NCBI RefSeq assembly: GCF_021556435.1
Contig: NZ_JAKGCU010000023.1
Span: forward strand, 20,192-84,191
DNA: 64,000 nt
Reading direction: 5' to 3'
From: Gordonia tangerina
GTDB lineage: Bacteria; Actinomycetota; Actinomycetes; Mycobacteriales; Mycobacteriaceae
Below the pieces are notes generated by a model. The model did no database searches. It worked only from the letters and a program-made list of their open reading frames with translations, and was not told the origin of the DNA. Both the position numbers and the translations under genes were made by a program. Shown in pieces: positions 48,591 through 60,312 of the stretch (position 1 is its first letter; each line of letters starts with the position of its first letter).

Positions 48591-49324
48591 GCGATCCCCC
48601 TCGGTGTCGCGACCAATTCGACGAGGCGACCGAGCCAGTCGATGGTCAACGCGAGCAGACCCACCAGCACCGCCCCAGAGATCAGGAGTTTCGGAAGGAA
48701 CAGGGTCACGCCGGTGGTGATCAGTGTGCCCAGGCTGGTCGCACCGATGAACGTGCTCAGTGTTGCTGTGCCGACCAGGATGACCAGCGCAGTCCGAACG
48801 CCGTTGAGAATCACCGGAACTGCCAGCGGCAATTCCACCTGCACCAGGGTGCGCAGGCCGGACAACCCGATACCGCGCGCGGCTTCGACGGTGCGCTGAT
48901 CCACCTGACGCAGACCGACGATCGTGTTCTGCAGGATCGGCAGCACGGCGTACACGACCAAACCGACCACCGCAGTCCGGAATCCGGTGCCCAGCCAGAA
49001 CGTGAACAGCACCAGCAAACCGACCGCCGGTGCGGCCTGGCCGATGTTGGCGATGTTGACCGCGATCGGGTTGAGCCACTTCATCGACGGCCGCGTCAGC
49101 ACTATGCCCAACGGGATGGCGATGGCCACCACGATCACCGTCGCCACCACGGTCAGCTTGATGTGGTCATAGATGGTCACACGCAGGTTGTCCCAGGCGA
49201 GTGCAGCCTGCTCGGTCTCGGTCAGCGTCGTCACCTGATACCAGACGATGTAACCGACCAGCAGCACGACGATGATGAGCGGTTCGAACCACACATCCAT
49301 CGGGAGGCGTCTCAGTCGTTTCAT
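48587..49324 (-). CDS. Osmolyte ABC transporter permease (OpuCB/ProW-like) 2
   Basis: 245 residues with five to six membrane segments. The EAA-type loop EAARGIGLSGLRTLVQVELP and GQAAPAVGLLVLFTFWLGTG match OpuC permeases. It overlaps the ATPase gene and the binding-protein gene by 4 bp each, pairing with the permease at 50589. Confidence 0.92.
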   Translation of the reverse strand: MKRLRRLPMDVWFEPLIIVVLLVGYIVWYQVTTLTETEQAALAWDNLRVTIYDHIKLTVVATVIVVAIAIPLGIVLTRPSMKWLNPIAVNIANIGQAAPAVGLLVLFTFWLGTGFRTAVVGLVVYAVLPILQNTIVGLRQVDQRTVEAARGIGLSGLRTLVQVELPLAVPVILNGVRTALVILVGTATLSTFIGATSLGTLITTGVTLFLPKLLISGAVLVGLLALTIDWLGRLVELVATPRGIA

Positions 49325-50592
49325 GAGTGCTCGTCGACCTCGTCATCGGCCGCCACGATCACCGGCATCTCGTCGGTCGACGAACCCTCGGCATGTTCGA
49401 TGTAGCCGTCGCGTTCCTCCTCGGGACGTGCCTCGGAGAGTTGGCCGCGGATCACTTCCATGACAGTGTCGATCGACAACGATCCGACCACGGCGCCGCG
49501 TCCGTCGGTCACCAGCGTGCCGCCCTGGCTCGCGGCGAGCATCGAGTCGAGGGCATCGTTGAGCGTCGATGATCGCGCCACCACCGGCAGACGGCGATCG
49601 ATGTAGTCGGAGACCTGAGGTTTCGCGGCCAGCTCATCCAGCGACGGCCAGGCGCGCGGGTGACCGTGGTTGTCCACCACCACGACCCAGGTGTGCCCGG
49701 CGGCGTGTGCGCGCCCCAGCACGGTCTGGGAATCCTCGCCGACCCGGGCGGTGGTGACCGGCGCTGCTTCGACGTCGCGTACCCGCGACAGCGTCAGGTG
49801 CGCCAATGTGGCACCGGAACCGATGAAATCCTCCACGAACGGGGTGGCCGGGTTGGCCAGGATGTCCTCCGGAGGCGCGTACTGCTCGATGTGGCCGCCC
49901 TCGGAAAGAATCAGGACCTTGTCGCCGAGCTTGGTGGCCTCGTCGAAGTCGTGGGTGACGACGACGATGGTCTTGCCGAGCTCGTGCTGGATGCCGATGA
50001 GGCTGTCCTGCAGCCGCACTCGGGTGATCGGGTCGACCGCGCCGAACGGCTCATCCATCAACAGGATCGGTGGGTCGGCGGCCAGAGCTCGTGCCACACC
50101 CACCCGCTGCTGCTGGCCACCCGACATGTCCTTGGGCAGGCGATCGGCGAATTCGGCCGCGTCGAGCCCGACCAGATCCAGTAGGTATTCGACACGCTCG
50201 GCAATCCGCTTCTTGTCCCAGCCGAGCACACGCGGGATGGCACCGATGTTTTTGGCGACCGACCAGTGTGGGAACAGACCGCCGGACTGGATCACGTAGC
50301 CGATGCTCTGGCGAAGCTTGTCCGGGTTCTCGTGGGTCACATCGCGGCCGTCGATCAGGATGCGGCCTTCGGTGGGCTCGATCAGCCGGTTGATCATCTT
50401 CAGCGTGGTGGTCTTGCCGCAGCCCGAGGGGCCGACGAAGGTGACGATGTTGCCGGCCTCGATCTCCAGGTCGAGTCTGGCCACCGCCGGCTTGTCCTGC
50501 CCGCGGTACTGTTTCATCACGCCGTCGAGGTGGATCGACGCCCCGGTGACCGTACGCGCGGGGGCCGTTGACGCGGTTGACGATTCAGTCAT
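49321..50592 (-). CDS. Osmolyte ABC transporter ATP-binding protein with CBS pair (OpuCA/ProV-like)
   Basis: 423 residues. Walker A GPSGCGKTT near residue 54, signature MSGGQQQRVGVARAL, Walker B LLMDEPFGAVDP. A C-terminal CBS pair (about 275-390, TVLGRAHAAGHTWVVVVDN and LPVVARSSTLNDALDSML) probably senses ionic strength as in OpuA/OpuC. A further acidic tail (EEERDGYIEHAEG) follows. The start at 50592 overlaps the first permease's stop by 4 bp; the longer open frame is antisense-type sequence outside the gene. Confidence 0.93.
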   Translation of the reverse strand: MTESSTASTAPARTVTGASIHLDGVMKQYRGQDKPAVARLDLEIEAGNIVTFVGPSGCGKTTTLKMINRLIEPTEGRILIDGRDVTHENPDKLRQSIGYVIQSGGLFPHWSVAKNIGAIPRVLGWDKKRIAERVEYLLDLVGLDAAEFADRLPKDMSGGQQQRVGVARALAADPPILLMDEPFGAVDPITRVRLQDSLIGIQHELGKTIVVVTHDFDEATKLGDKVLILSEGGHIEQYAPPEDILANPATPFVEDFIGSGATLAHLTLSRVRDVEAAPVTTARVGEDSQTVLGRAHAAGHTWVVVVDNHGHPRAWPSLDELAAKPQVSDYIDRRLPVVARSSTLNDALDSMLAASQGGTLVTDGRGAVVGSLSIDTVMEVIRGQLSEARPEEERDGYIEHAEGSSTDEMPVIVAADDEVDEHS

Positions 50593-51233
50593 TGCAGTCC
50601 TTTGGAGATCGTGAGGCGGCCGAGCAGGACCAGCAGTCCGTCGAACACCAGGGCGATGATGACGATGAGAATCGTTCCGGTCAGGGCCATCTCGAGCGCA
50701 TTGGCTCCACCGAGGCGCGACAGGCCGCTGAAGATCAGCGACCCCAGCCCCGGACCGAGCACATAGGCCACGATCGCCGCGATGCCGATGATCATCTGGG
50801 TGGACACCCGGATGCCGGTGAGAATCACCGGCCAGGCGATCGGCAATTCGACCGACACCAGGATGCGCCAACGCGGCAAGCCGATTCCGCGTGCGGACTC
50901 GATGACCGACGGAGGAACCGAGCGCAACCCGACGATCGCATTGCCGATGATCGGCATCGTCGCGAAGAACGCGAGCATGATGAATGACGGCACCACACCG
51001 AGCCCGAACGGCACGATCAGCAGCGCGAGCAACGCCAGCGACGGAATCGTCAGCGCGACGCGACTGGTGGTGAGCGTGAACGCGGAGAAGAATGGCGCCC
51101 GATAGACCACCACCGCGGTCAGCACCGCGACGATCGTGCCCACCAGGACGGTCTGGAACGCCAGTGACGCATGCTGATACGTCAGGAACGTCAGATTCGC
51201 CGCGTGACCCTGGATGTAGTCCCACAGCTGCAC
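50589..51233 (-). CDS. Osmolyte ABC transporter permease (OpuCB/ProW-like) 1
   Basis: About 214 residues with five to six membrane segments; loop ESARGIGLPRWRILVSVELP and IPSLALLALLIVPFGLGVVP match OpuC permeases. First gene of the operon (permease, ATPase, permease, binding protein). The GTG at 51233 (VQLWDYIQGHAANL) is preferred; an upstream in-frame start at 51317 would add 28 Ser/Thr/Arg-rich residues unlike the family. The 235 bp upstream hold its promoter; none is obvious by eye. Confidence 0.88.
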   Translation of the reverse strand: MQLWDYIQGHAANLTFLTYQHASLAFQTVLVGTIVAVLTAVVVYRAPFFSAFTLTTSRVALTIPSLALLALLIVPFGLGVVPSFIMLAFFATMPIIGNAIVGLRSVPPSVIESARGIGLPRWRILVSVELPIAWPVILTGIRVSTQMIIGIAAIVAYVLGPGLGSLIFSGLSRLGGANALEMALTGTILIVIIALVFDGLLVLLGRLTISKGLQ

Positions 51234-51468
51234 ACCGAACCCCCTCGTCGTCGACCCCGACGCCTGGCCTGTCAGTCGCAGACCGCTGGCTGGCGTCCGG
51301 AGCTGAACCGCACACAACCCTAACGCCGGAATGCATTGCGCTGAGGGTTTTGCGAATGCTCAGTAGCCGGAAAGCTTTCGTTCAGGTCGTCGACAATGCC
51401 GTCTGAGCTGTGCTGATGATCTTCGGATAACAATTCTCGAAAGAATTGGTCCACGGGTGACGAAACGG

Positions 51469-51882
51469 TCACAACTGCTTGTCGAAGCATTTCTCCAAGC
51501 GACGCCCGGTGATCCGCCACCCCGCCTCGGTATGTCGCCAGGCGTCGACGTACCAGAGTCCCAACAGAAAGGTCGAGTTGTCCGGCGTCTGCATCGGGTT
51601 GAGACACAGCGTGCGCGTGGACGCGGTGTGGCCGTCGACAAGCATGTCGTGATTGCCCAGCAGGTGGCAGTACGCCGAGAAGGCCGGGAGTACCTCGGCC
51701 AGCCACGCTTTCACCTCCGTGAGACCGCCGGTGATACCGCCCATCGCGCTGTAGTCGATGGTGGCGTCGTCGGTGAAGACCTTTCCGAGGTCATCGAAAT
51801 GTCCGGCGTCCACGGCGGTCGAGTAATCGGTCAACACCTGCTGTATCTCCAGGCGTGCAGAGATTTCTTCCAAGGTCAGCAT
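51469..51882 (-). CDS. SnoaL-like/NTF2-fold protein
   Basis: 137 residues. EISARLEIQQVLTDYSTAVDAGHFDDLGKVFTDDATIDYS is the standard start of the SnoaL_4-type fold, and the HLLGNHDMLVDGHTASTRT strand pair follows. Such proteins act as small isomerases, hydratases or binding proteins in lipid or polyketide catabolism; catalytic residues cannot be assigned. Stands alone, divergent from the TetR gene at 51929 with only 46 bp between starts, so the TetR protein may regulate both. Confidence 0.8.
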   Translation of the reverse strand: MLTLEEISARLEIQQVLTDYSTAVDAGHFDDLGKVFTDDATIDYSAMGGITGGLTEVKAWLAEVLPAFSAYCHLLGNHDMLVDGHTASTRTLCLNPMQTPDNSTFLLGLWYVDAWRHTEAGWRITGRRLEKCFDKQL

Positions 51883-51928
51883 CTCTATTGATTACCCCAC
51901 CCGAGGCCGTCGTCGTTAGGGTTGGGGC

Positions 51929-52630
51929 ATGGCAGTGAGCCGGCCGACCGATCCGTCCGAAGAGGTGCAGCGCGCGCCTCGGGCGCGCATGACCGGTGCC
52001 CAACGCAGGCTCCAACTGATCGAGGTGGCCCGCGGACTGTTCGCCGAGCGAGGATTCGAGGGCACCTCCGTCGAGGAGATCGCCCAGCGCGCCGGAGTAT
52101 CCAAGCCCATCGTCTACGAACACTTCGGCGGTAAGGAAGGTCTCTACGCGGTCGTCGTCGACCGGGAGATGGAGACCCTGTTGGAGATGGTGACCTCCTC
52201 GCTCACCAAGAACCGGTCGCTGTATCGCATCCAACAGGTCGCCCTGGCCCTGCTGACCTATATGGAGGAACGCACCGACGGCTTCCGCATCCTGGTGCGC
52301 GGTGACCGCACCGACGCCACCGACACCATGACCTATTCGAGTCTGCTCAACGATGCGGTCAGCCAGGTCGAACACATCCTTGCCGGCGACTTCGAACGTC
52401 GCGGCTTCGATCCCGCACTGGCGCCGCTGTACGCCCAGGCCCTGGTCGGGATGGTGTCGGTGACCGCGCAGTGGTGGCTCGATGTGCGAGAACCGTCCAA
52501 AGAGGTCGTCGCCGCGCATCTGGTGAACCTCTGCTGGAACGGATTGACCCGGTTGGACCCGGCGCCGCACCTCGTCGGCCCCGACTACGTGGAATCGCGC
52601 GATCGAACCACCGCCGAAGGTCAGGCCTGA
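51929..52630 (+). CDS. TetR-family transcriptional regulator (Rv1019-like position)
   Basis: 233 residues. Helix-turn-helix RRLQLIEVARGLFAERGFEGTSV and EEIAQRAGVSKPIVYEHFGGKEGLY, then a TetR_C domain with YSSLLNDAVSQVEHIL. It lies just upstream of the acetyltransferase and mfd, the place held by Rv1019 in M. tuberculosis. It is divergent from the SnoaL-like gene. Ligand unknown. Confidence 0.9.
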   Translation: MAVSRPTDPSEEVQRAPRARMTGAQRRLQLIEVARGLFAERGFEGTSVEEIAQRAGVSKPIVYEHFGGKEGLYAVVVDREMETLLEMVTSSLTKNRSLYRIQQVALALLTYMEERTDGFRILVRGDRTDATDTMTYSSLLNDAVSQVEHILAGDFERRGFDPALAPLYAQALVGMVSVTAQWWLDVREPSKEVVAAHLVNLCWNGLTRLDPAPHLVGPDYVESRDRTTAEGQA

Positions 52631-52674
52631 GCGGAGCGAGACCGACCGATCTGCTGTCGGGCATCATCGACACC

Positions 52675-53208
52675 ATGGTCACCATCCGTCCCGTCGCCGA
52701 CACCGATTGCGGCGCCATCGCCGACATCTACCGGCACTACGTGGAACACACGGTCGCCACCTTCGACTACGAGGCACCGACCGCGGCGGACTGGGCAGCC
52801 AAGATCGCAGCTATCCGCGCGGCGGGTCGACCCTTCCTCGTCGCCGAGGGCAGCGGAGTGGGGGCCGACGGTGTCGAGGCCGGCGTCGCCGGGGACGTGT
52901 TCGGATTCGCCTACCTCGGTCCGTTCCGCGACAAGCGAGCCTATGACCGGACGGCCGAGGACACCATCTACCTACGGCCCGGCGCCGGCGGGCGTGGTAT
53001 CGGGACGAGTCTGCTCGCAGCGCTCCTCGACGCCGCCGAACCCGGCAATGTTCGGCAGATCATCGCGGTCATCGCCGCCACCGGGGGAGAGGCGTCGATC
53101 GCACTGCACCTGAAGAACGGTTTCGTCGAGGTCGGCCGCACACCTGCGGTCGGATACAAATTCGACCAGTGGATCGACTGCGTCTACCTGCAACGATCAG
53201 TGGACTGA
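52675..53208 (+). CDS. GNAT N-acetyltransferase, phosphinothricin acetyltransferase-like
   Basis: 177 residues. IRPVADTDCGAIADIYRHYVEHTVATFDYEAPT is the typical PAT/YncA start, the acetyl-CoA loop is in YLRPGAGGRGIGTSLL (R/Q-x-x-G-x-G/A), and HLKNGFVEVGRTPAVGYKFDQW is the C-terminal family signature. Members acetylate methionine sulfoximine, phosphinothricin or other amino-acid analogues. The ATG at 52675 gives the family N-terminus. It lies 44 bp after the TetR gene and 54 bp before mfd. Confidence 0.88.
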   Translation: MVTIRPVADTDCGAIADIYRHYVEHTVATFDYEAPTAADWAAKIAAIRAAGRPFLVAEGSGVGADGVEAGVAGDVFGFAYLGPFRDKRAYDRTAEDTIYLRPGAGGRGIGTSLLAALLDAAEPGNVRQIIAVIAATGGEASIALHLKNGFVEVGRTPAVGYKFDQWIDCVYLQRSVD

Positions 53209-53262
53209 CCAGGTCGCGGGTGGTGCGGAGAGCACCGAAACCGCGCCGTTAGAATCGCAGGA

Positions 53263-56200
53263 GTGTCGACTACCCCCGCCCTGCACGGGCTTGCCGCGCT
53301 GACGTGTGCCGACAAGGCGATCGCGGACCTGCTGGGACGTCGCGGTCAGGAACGACTCGACATCACCGCGCCCGACGCCGCCCGCCCCTTCGTGGTCGCC
53401 TGTCTGGCGGCCGCCGCCCAGCACGATTCCGTGCGGGCGCCGCTGCTCGTGGTCTCGGCCAACGGTCGTGAAGCCGACGATCTGACCACCGAGCTGACCG
53501 AACTGCTCGACGACCCGGCCGCGGTGGCGCAGTTCCCGTCGTGGGAGACGCTGCCGCACGAGCGGCTCTCGCCCAGCGCCGACACCGTTGGGCAACGACT
53601 CGCGGTGCTGCATCGACTCGCCGAGCCCGACGCCGGTAGCGCGCTGCGCGTGGTGGTCACCACGGTGCGTTCGCTGGTGCAGCCGATGGCGCCGGGCCTC
53701 GGGTCGGTGCGCACCATCGAGTTGCGCGAGGGCATCGAACTCGACTTCGACCAACTGCTCGTCGACCTGGTCGAGATGGCCTACGAGCGCGTCGACATGG
53801 TCGGGCGGCGCGGTGAGTTCGCGGTGCGCGGTGGCATCCTCGACGTCTTTCCGACCACCGCCGACTATCCGGTGCGTGTCGAGTTCTGGGGCGACGAGAT
53901 CTCCGAGATGCGGGCGTTCTCGGTGGCCGATCAGCGTAGCCAGCCGGAGATCGACGCGTCGTCGGTGCGGATTCATCCGGGCCGCGAGCTGATCCTGACC
54001 GAGCAGGTGCGTGCCCGCGCCGCCGATCTGGCCACCGAGCACGCCGGTGAGAAGGTTCTCGCGGACATGCTCGCCAAGCTCGCCGAAGGCATCCCCGTCG
54101 AGGGCATGGAGGCCCTCATCCCGATGCTGGTCGACGGCCGGATGCAGCTGCTCACCGAGGTCATGCCGGACGGTACCGGAGTCCTCTTGCTCGATCCGGA
54201 GAAGATCCGCACGCGCGCCGCCGATCTCGCGCAGACCGGCGCCGAGTTCCTGGAGGCGTCGTGGACCGCGGCGGCGCTGGGCGCCGATGCGCCGATCGAC
54301 GGGAGGGAGGCGGGCGGCGGCGGAATCGACCTGCAGGCGAGTGCTTATCGCGCCATCGACGATGTCGAGAAGACCACGGTGGCGGCCGGACGCTCCTGGT
54401 GGACGATGAGTCCGCTCGCCACCGGCAGCGACGACGAGGTGTCGCTCGACCTCGCCGCGGGACCCGCTCCGCGCGGCAACGACGACGACATCGCCGCAAC
54501 CTTCGCGAGCCTGCGGGCGCATGTGCGGACCGGCGGGTCCGCCGCCATCGTCGTGGCCGGTAAGGGCACGGCGCAGCGCGTCGGCGAGCGTCTGGCCGAC
54601 GCCGAGGTACCCGCCGTCATCGTCGAGCCCGGAACCCGTCCCGAGCCCGGCCAGGTGTCGGTGTTCGGTGGCACCTTGCGAGCCGGATTGGTCTGTCCCG
54701 ATGCGGGACTGGTCATCGTCACCGAGACCGATCTGACCGGCAACCGGGTCGCGGGGGTGCGCGACGGGCGACGATTGCCGGCCAAACGTCGTAACCAGGT
54801 GGACCCGCTGGCGTTGAGTGCCGGCGACCTCGTGGTGCACGATCAGCACGGCATCGGCAAGTTCGTCGAGATGATCGAGCGAACTGTGTCGGGAGCCCGT
54901 CGCGAGTATCTGGTTCTGGAATACGCCGCGAGCAAGCGCGGTCAGCCCGGCGACCGCCTGTATGTGCCGATGGACGCGCTCGACCAGCTCTCGCGCTATG
55001 TCGGCGGGGAACAACCGTCGCTGTCCAAGCTCGGCGGATCGGACTGGCAGAACACCAAACGTAAGGCGCGCAAGGCTGTTCGGGAGATCGCCGGGGAGCT
55101 CGTGCAACTCTATGCGGCCCGGCACGCGGCACCCGGGCACGCGTTCAGCCCGGACACGCCTTGGCAGCGCGAGATGGAAGACGCCTTCGACTTCACCGAA
55201 ACCGTCGACCAGCTGACGGTCATCGCGGAGGTGAAGGCCGACATGGAGCGACCGGTCCCGATGGATCGCGTCATCGTCGGCGACGTCGGATACGGCAAGA
55301 CCGAGATCGCGGTTCGTGCCGCGTTCAAAGCGGTTCAGGACGGCAAGCAGGTCGCGGTGTTGGTGCCGACAACCATTCTCGCGCAACAGCATCTGCAGAC
55401 CTTCACCGAACGCATGGCGGGTTTCCCGGTGAAGGTGCGCGGACTGTCGCGCTTCACCGACGCGAAGGAGTCCAAGGGGATTGTCGATGCCATGGCGGCC
55501 GGTGACGTGGACGTCGTCATCGGCACCCATCGACTGCTGCAGACCGGTGTGACGTGGAAAGACCTCGGCCTGGTGGTCGTCGACGAGGAACAGCGCTTCG
55601 GTGTGGAGCACAAGGAACACATCAAGTCCCTGCGCACCCACGTCGATGTGCTGACGATGTCGGCCACACCGATCCCGCGAACGCTGGAGATGTCGATGGC
55701 CGGCATCCGGGAGATGTCGACGATCCTGACGCCGCCGGAAGAGCGTCACCCGGTGCTCACCTACGTCGGTGGATACTCGTCGAAACAGGTCGCGGCGGCC
55801 ATCCGGCGCGAACTGCTGCGCGACGGCCAGGTGTTCTATGTCCACAACCGCGTATCCACCATCGACAAGACCGCCCGTGACATCGCGGCGATGGTGCCCG
55901 AGGCGCGGGTGGTGGTGGCGCACGGGCAGATGAACGAGGACCAGCTCGAGCGAACCGTCGCCGGGTTCTGGAACCGCGAGTACGACGTCCTGGTGTGCAC
56001 CACGATCATCGAGACCGGCCTCGACATCTCCAACGCGAACACGTTGATCGTCGACCGGGCCGAGAACCTCGGTCTCTCGCAACTCCATCAGCTGCGGGGC
56101 CGGGTGGGACGCAGCCGGGAGCGGGGCTATGCATACCTGCTGTACAGCCCGGAGCGGCCGCTGACCGAGACGGCATACGACCGGCTGGCCACCATCGCGC

Positions 56201-56859
56201 AGAACAACGAACTCGGTGCCGGTATGGCGGTGGCGCTCAAGGACCTCGAATTGCGCGGTGCCGGAAATGTGTTGGGCGGGGAGCAATCCGGTCACGTCGC
56301 CGGCGTGGGATTCGACCTGTATGTGCGTCTCGTCGGCGAGGCGGTGGAGGCCTACCGGGCGGCCGCCGACGGAAAGCCCGTCGCGTCGAGTGAGCCCACA
56401 GAGGTGCGCATCGACCTACCGGTGGACGCGCACATCCCGGTCGAGTACGTCGATTCCGACCGACTGCGGCTGGAGGCCTACCGGAAACTCGCCGGGGCCA
56501 CTGATGACGCGGCCGTCGACGGCGTGCTGGCCGAACTGGCCGACCGCTACGGAGAGCCGCCCGAGGAGACCCGCCGGTTGGCGTCGATTGCCCGGTTCCG
56601 GCTGCGTTGTCGCGAGCGTGGCGTCACCGAGGTGGGGCTGGCGGGTACGGGCGTGAAGATCTCGCCGATGACGCTGCTCGACAGCGAGCAGGTGCGGCTC
56701 AAGCGGTTGTATCCGTCGGCCGGCTACCGGGCGACCACCTCGGTCATCACCCTGCCCATCCCACGCACCGGGGGTGTCGGCTCCGCGAGGCTGCGCGACG
56801 AAGAGCTGGTCGATTACCTGACCACGTTCTTGCTGGCCTTGCGCGCCGACCCGTCCTGA
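53263..56859 (+). CDS. mfd: Transcription-repair coupling factor
   Basis: 1198-residue Mfd that removes stalled RNA polymerase and recruits UvrA. Order: UvrB-like N-terminal module (about 25-350, with [15 protein letters not shown]), RNA-polymerase-interacting CarD-like domain (about 490-580, [14 protein letters not shown]), superfamily 2 translocase with Walker [12 protein letters not shown] near residue 673 and DEEQ-box [13 protein letters not shown] motif region, and C-terminal TRCF domain. GTG start. Position between TetR-GNAT and mazG is conserved. Confidence 0.97.
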   Translation: MSTTPALHGLAALTCADKAIADLLGRRGQERLDITAPDAARPFVVACLAAAAQHDSVRAPLLVVSANGREADDLTTELTELLDDPAAVAQFPSWETLPHERLSPSADTVGQRLAVLHRLAEPDAGSALRVVVTTVRSLVQPMAPGLGSVRTIELREGIELDFDQLLVDLVEMAYERVDMVGRRGEFAVRGGILDVFPTTADYPVRVEFWGDEISEMRAFSVADQRSQPEIDASSVRIHPGRELILTEQVRARAADLATEHAGEKVLADMLAKLAEGIPVEGMEALIPMLVDGRMQLLTEVMPDGTGVLLLDPEKIRTRAADLAQTGAEFLEASWTAAALGADAPIDGREAGGGGIDLQASAYRAIDDVEKTTVAAGRSWWTMSPLATGSDDEVSLDLAAGPAPRGNDDDIAATFASLRAHVRTGGSAAIVVAGKGTAQRVGERLADAEVPAVIVEPGTRPEPGQVSVFGGTLRAGLVCPDAGLVIVTETDLTGNRVAGVRDGRRLPAKRRNQVDPLALSAGDLVVHDQHGIGKFVEMIERTVSGARREYLVLEYAASKRGQPGDRLYVPMDALDQLSRYVGGEQPSLSKLGGSDWQNTKRKARKAVREIAGELVQLYAARHAAPGHAFSPDTPWQREMEDAFDFTETVDQLTVIAEVKADMERPVPMDRVIVGDVGYGKTEIAVRAAFKAVQDGKQVAVLVPTTILAQQHLQTFTERMAGFPVKVRGLSRFTDAKESKGIVDAMAAGDVDVVIGTHRLLQTGVTWKDLGLVVVDEEQRFGVEHKEHIKSLRTHVDVLTMSATPIPRTLEMSMAGIREMSTILTPPEERHPVLTYVGGYSSKQVAAAIRRELLRDGQVFYVHNRVSTIDKTARDIAAMVPEARVVVAHGQMNEDQLERTVAGFWNREYDVLVCTTIIETGLDISNANTLIVDRAENLGLSQLHQLRGRVGRSRERGYAYLLYSPERPLTETAYDRLATIAQNNELGAGMAVALKDLELRGAGNVLGGEQSGHVAGVGFDLYVRLVGEAVEAYRAAADGKPVASSEPTEVRIDLPVDAHIPVEYVDSDRLRLEAYRKLAGATDDAAVDGVLAELADRYGEPPEETRRLASIARFRLRCRERGVTEVGLAGTGVKISPMTLLDSEQVRLKRLYPSAGYRATTSVITLPIPRTGGVGSARLRDEELVDYLTTFLLALRADPS

Positions 56860-56953
56860 TTCGCACCGACGACCGGCGGCGGGTCACACCGTCGGATCCG
56901 CCGGGCCTGGGATACGTTCGAAACAGCCGCATCCGAAGGGAGATGGATCGTCC

Positions 56954-58141
56954 ATGACCGTCATCCTGCTCGATCCGCTTCGCCCCGACACGATCCCGAC
57001 GCGCGCCGTTCCGCTGCTCGTCGGGCCGCTGGCGGTCACCGAGGACGTTCATCCGACAACGCTCTGGGATCTGGGCCTCACCGGGGCGGCGTGGGCCGAA
57101 CACGACGATCCCGAGGCGACTTTGCTCACCAGCGATCGCTCGCATCGCTTCGTCCTGGACCGGATGGCGCGGGGCGAGGAGGTGATCGGGGCAGCATCGG
57201 TGGCGGGTGATGCGTTGCTGGAGTCTGTTGCGTTGATGGACACCCTGCGTCGCAACGGACCCTGGGAGAGCACACAGACACATGCATCACTACGCCGATA
57301 TCTGCTCGAGGAGTGCTACGAACTCCTCGACGCGATCGACGACGGTGACCGCGACCTGCTGCGCGAAGAACTCGGCGATCTGCTGTTGCAGGTGCTGTTC
57401 CACGCTCGTATCGCGGCCGACGACGCCGACTCTCCGTTCGACATCGACGACGTCGCGCGGAGTTTCACCGACAAGGTGCGTGGTCGGACGCCGGGCATCC
57501 TGTCCGGCGCCCATGCCGATCTGGAGACTCAGATCAGAGAGTGGGAGGAACGCAAGGCGGCGGAGAAGGCGCGCGGGTCGGTACTCGATGGGGTTGCGAC
57601 GACGGCACCAGCCCTGGCGTTGACGCAGAAGGTGCTGGAGCGGCTGGCTGCCGCCGACTTCCCGTCCGAACGCGTCCCGCACGATGTCACCACGGTCCGC
57701 GTGCAACCCGGCGGCGACAGTGTCGAGGAGGTCGCGCGACAACGTGTCCGCCAGTTGATGTCGCAGGTCCGGGCTGCCGAACATCGCGCGGAGGCCGCGG
57801 GGCTGGCATTGCAGACTCGCGCCGCCTGGTTGTCGATGCTCGACCGAGGGGAACAGGACGCAGTCGACGCAGAAGCGGGCCCAGTCGACGCAGAACAGGG
57901 CCCAGTCGACGCAGAAGGGCGCCCAGTCGACGCAGAAGGGCGCCCAGTCGACGCAGAACAGGGCCCAGTCGACGCAGAAGGGCGCCCAGTCGACGCAGAA
58001 CAGGGCCCAGTCGACGGGGGAGGGGACCCGGCTGGTGTGGAACCAAACGGGCTACCGCACAGTTGTCATGAAGAACGGGGCAGTTCGCCCCGCGATGAGG
58101 TGACTGGAGGAACCGAGGATGGCACGGCGCCGAGCCGGTAG
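56954..58141 (+). CDS. mazG: MazG-family nucleoside triphosphate pyrophosphohydrolase with a C-terminal repeat tail
   Basis: 395 residues, longer than M. tuberculosis MazG (about 325). The hydrolase core at about 95-225 has the metal-binding EECYELLDAI (E-x-x-E) and REELGDLLLQVLFHA (E-x-x-D) motifs. It hydrolyses dNTPs and protects from oxidised nucleotides. After about residue 300 the tail is eight 7-residue repeats of VDAE(G/Q)(R/G)P type, not present in the family and probably disordered. A GAAGGGAGA ribosome binding site precedes the ATG. The lytic transglycosylase gene starts inside its last 23 bases. Confidence 0.9.
   Translation: MTVILLDPLRPDTIPTRAVPLLVGPLAVTEDVHPTTLWDLGLTGAAWAEHDDPEATLLTSDRSHRFVLDRMARGEEVIGAASVAGDALLESVALMDTLRRNGPWESTQTHASLRRYLLEECYELLDAIDDGDRDLLREELGDLLLQVLFHARIAADDADSPFDIDDVARSFTDKVRGRTPGILSGAHADLETQIREWEERKAAEKARGSVLDGVATTAPALALTQKVLERLAAADFPSERVPHDVTTVRVQPGGDSVEEVARQRVRQLMSQVRAAEHRAEAAGLALQTRAAWLSMLDRGEQDAVDAEAGPVDAEQGPVDAEGRPVDAEGRPVDAEQGPVDAEGRPVDAEQGPVDGGGDPAGVEPNGLPHSCHEERGSSPRDEVTGGTEDGTAPSR
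57861..58028 (+). repeat. 21-bp tandem repeat (8 units) within mazG
   Basis: Eight consecutive 21-base units starting CAGTCGACGCAGAA, the last one degenerate (CAGTCGACGGGGGA). Two unit types alternate irregularly (AGGGCGCC and CAGGGCC endings), which points to unequal duplication. Units keep the reading frame. Confidence 0.9.
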
Positions 58142-58871
58142 GCGACTGGTGGTCGCGCCGATGATGTTCGTGATGACGGCCCTGGCCGCAACGGCCTGCC
58201 TGGATCTGCCGTCACTGAATCGTCCCGACATCCCCGACGGCATCCCACCGGGCGCCGGAGCGCCGACTCCGTATATCGACATCAACGCACCCGGTCGGAC
58301 GGCCGAACAGCTGCGTGACTGGGCGCGGCCGATCTCGGAGTCGACGGGCATCCCGCTGATCGCCATGGAGGCCTACGGCAATGCCGCCGAGATCCAGCGC
58401 CAGCAACATCCCGAGTGCGGGCTGGCCTGGACGACGCTGGCGGGGGTTGCGGCCGTGGAGAGCAAACACGGCACCCATCGCGGCACCGACATCGCCGCCA
58501 ACGGCGACACCTCGCCGCCGATCCGCGGGGTCGCCCTCGACGGCACCCGCGGCAACATGCAGATCCACGACACCGACGGCGGCACGATGGACGGCGACGC
58601 CGTCCACGATCGCGCGATGGGCCCATTCCAGTTCATCCCGGAGACGTGGAAGCGTTACGGCGTCGACGCCAACGGTGACGGGCGGCCGGACCCGGACAAC
58701 ATCGACGACGCCGCGCTGTCGGCGGCACGCTATCTGTGCGTGTCCTCCGGCGGCGACATGACCACGCCGGAGGGGTGGGAGAAGGCCGTGAAGGTCTACA
58801 ACAACTCGACCCCGTATGTCCTCGACGTGCGTGATCGTGCCAACGCGTACTCGATCAACGTCCGCTACTGA
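58119..58871 (+). CDS. Lytic transglycosylase-like lipoprotein (LpqU-like)
   Basis: 250 residues. Signal peptide VVAPMMFVMTALA with lipobox ATAC. The mature protein is an MltB/SLT-type lysozyme-like domain: LAGVAAVESKHGTH carries the catalytic Glu, and RAMGPFQFIPETWKRYGVDANGDG is the family substrate loop. It should cut the glycan chain of peptidoglycan to anhydro ends. A GGAGG ribosome binding site lies upstream of the ATG, which overlaps mazG by 23 bp. It occupies the place of lpqU between mazG and eno. Confidence 0.92.
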   Translation: MARRRAGRRLVVAPMMFVMTALAATACLDLPSLNRPDIPDGIPPGAGAPTPYIDINAPGRTAEQLRDWARPISESTGIPLIAMEAYGNAAEIQRQQHPECGLAWTTLAGVAAVESKHGTHRGTDIAANGDTSPPIRGVALDGTRGNMQIHDTDGGTMDGDAVHDRAMGPFQFIPETWKRYGVDANGDGRPDPDNIDDAALSAARYLCVSSGGDMTTPEGWEKAVKVYNNSTPYVLDVRDRANAYSINVRY

Positions 58872-60299
<1,428 letters not shown>

Positions 60300-60312
60300 T
60301 TAGCTGGAACCC

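Noticed and set aside
53197..56295. 1032-codon open frame on the minus strand
   Set aside because: It is entirely antisense to mfd, which has complete motifs; the frame is open because of high GC codon bias, and its residues show no family pattern.
57861..58028. CRISPR array
   Set aside because: Units are 21 bp directly adjacent with no spacers and keep a coding frame; it is a minisatellite in mazG.
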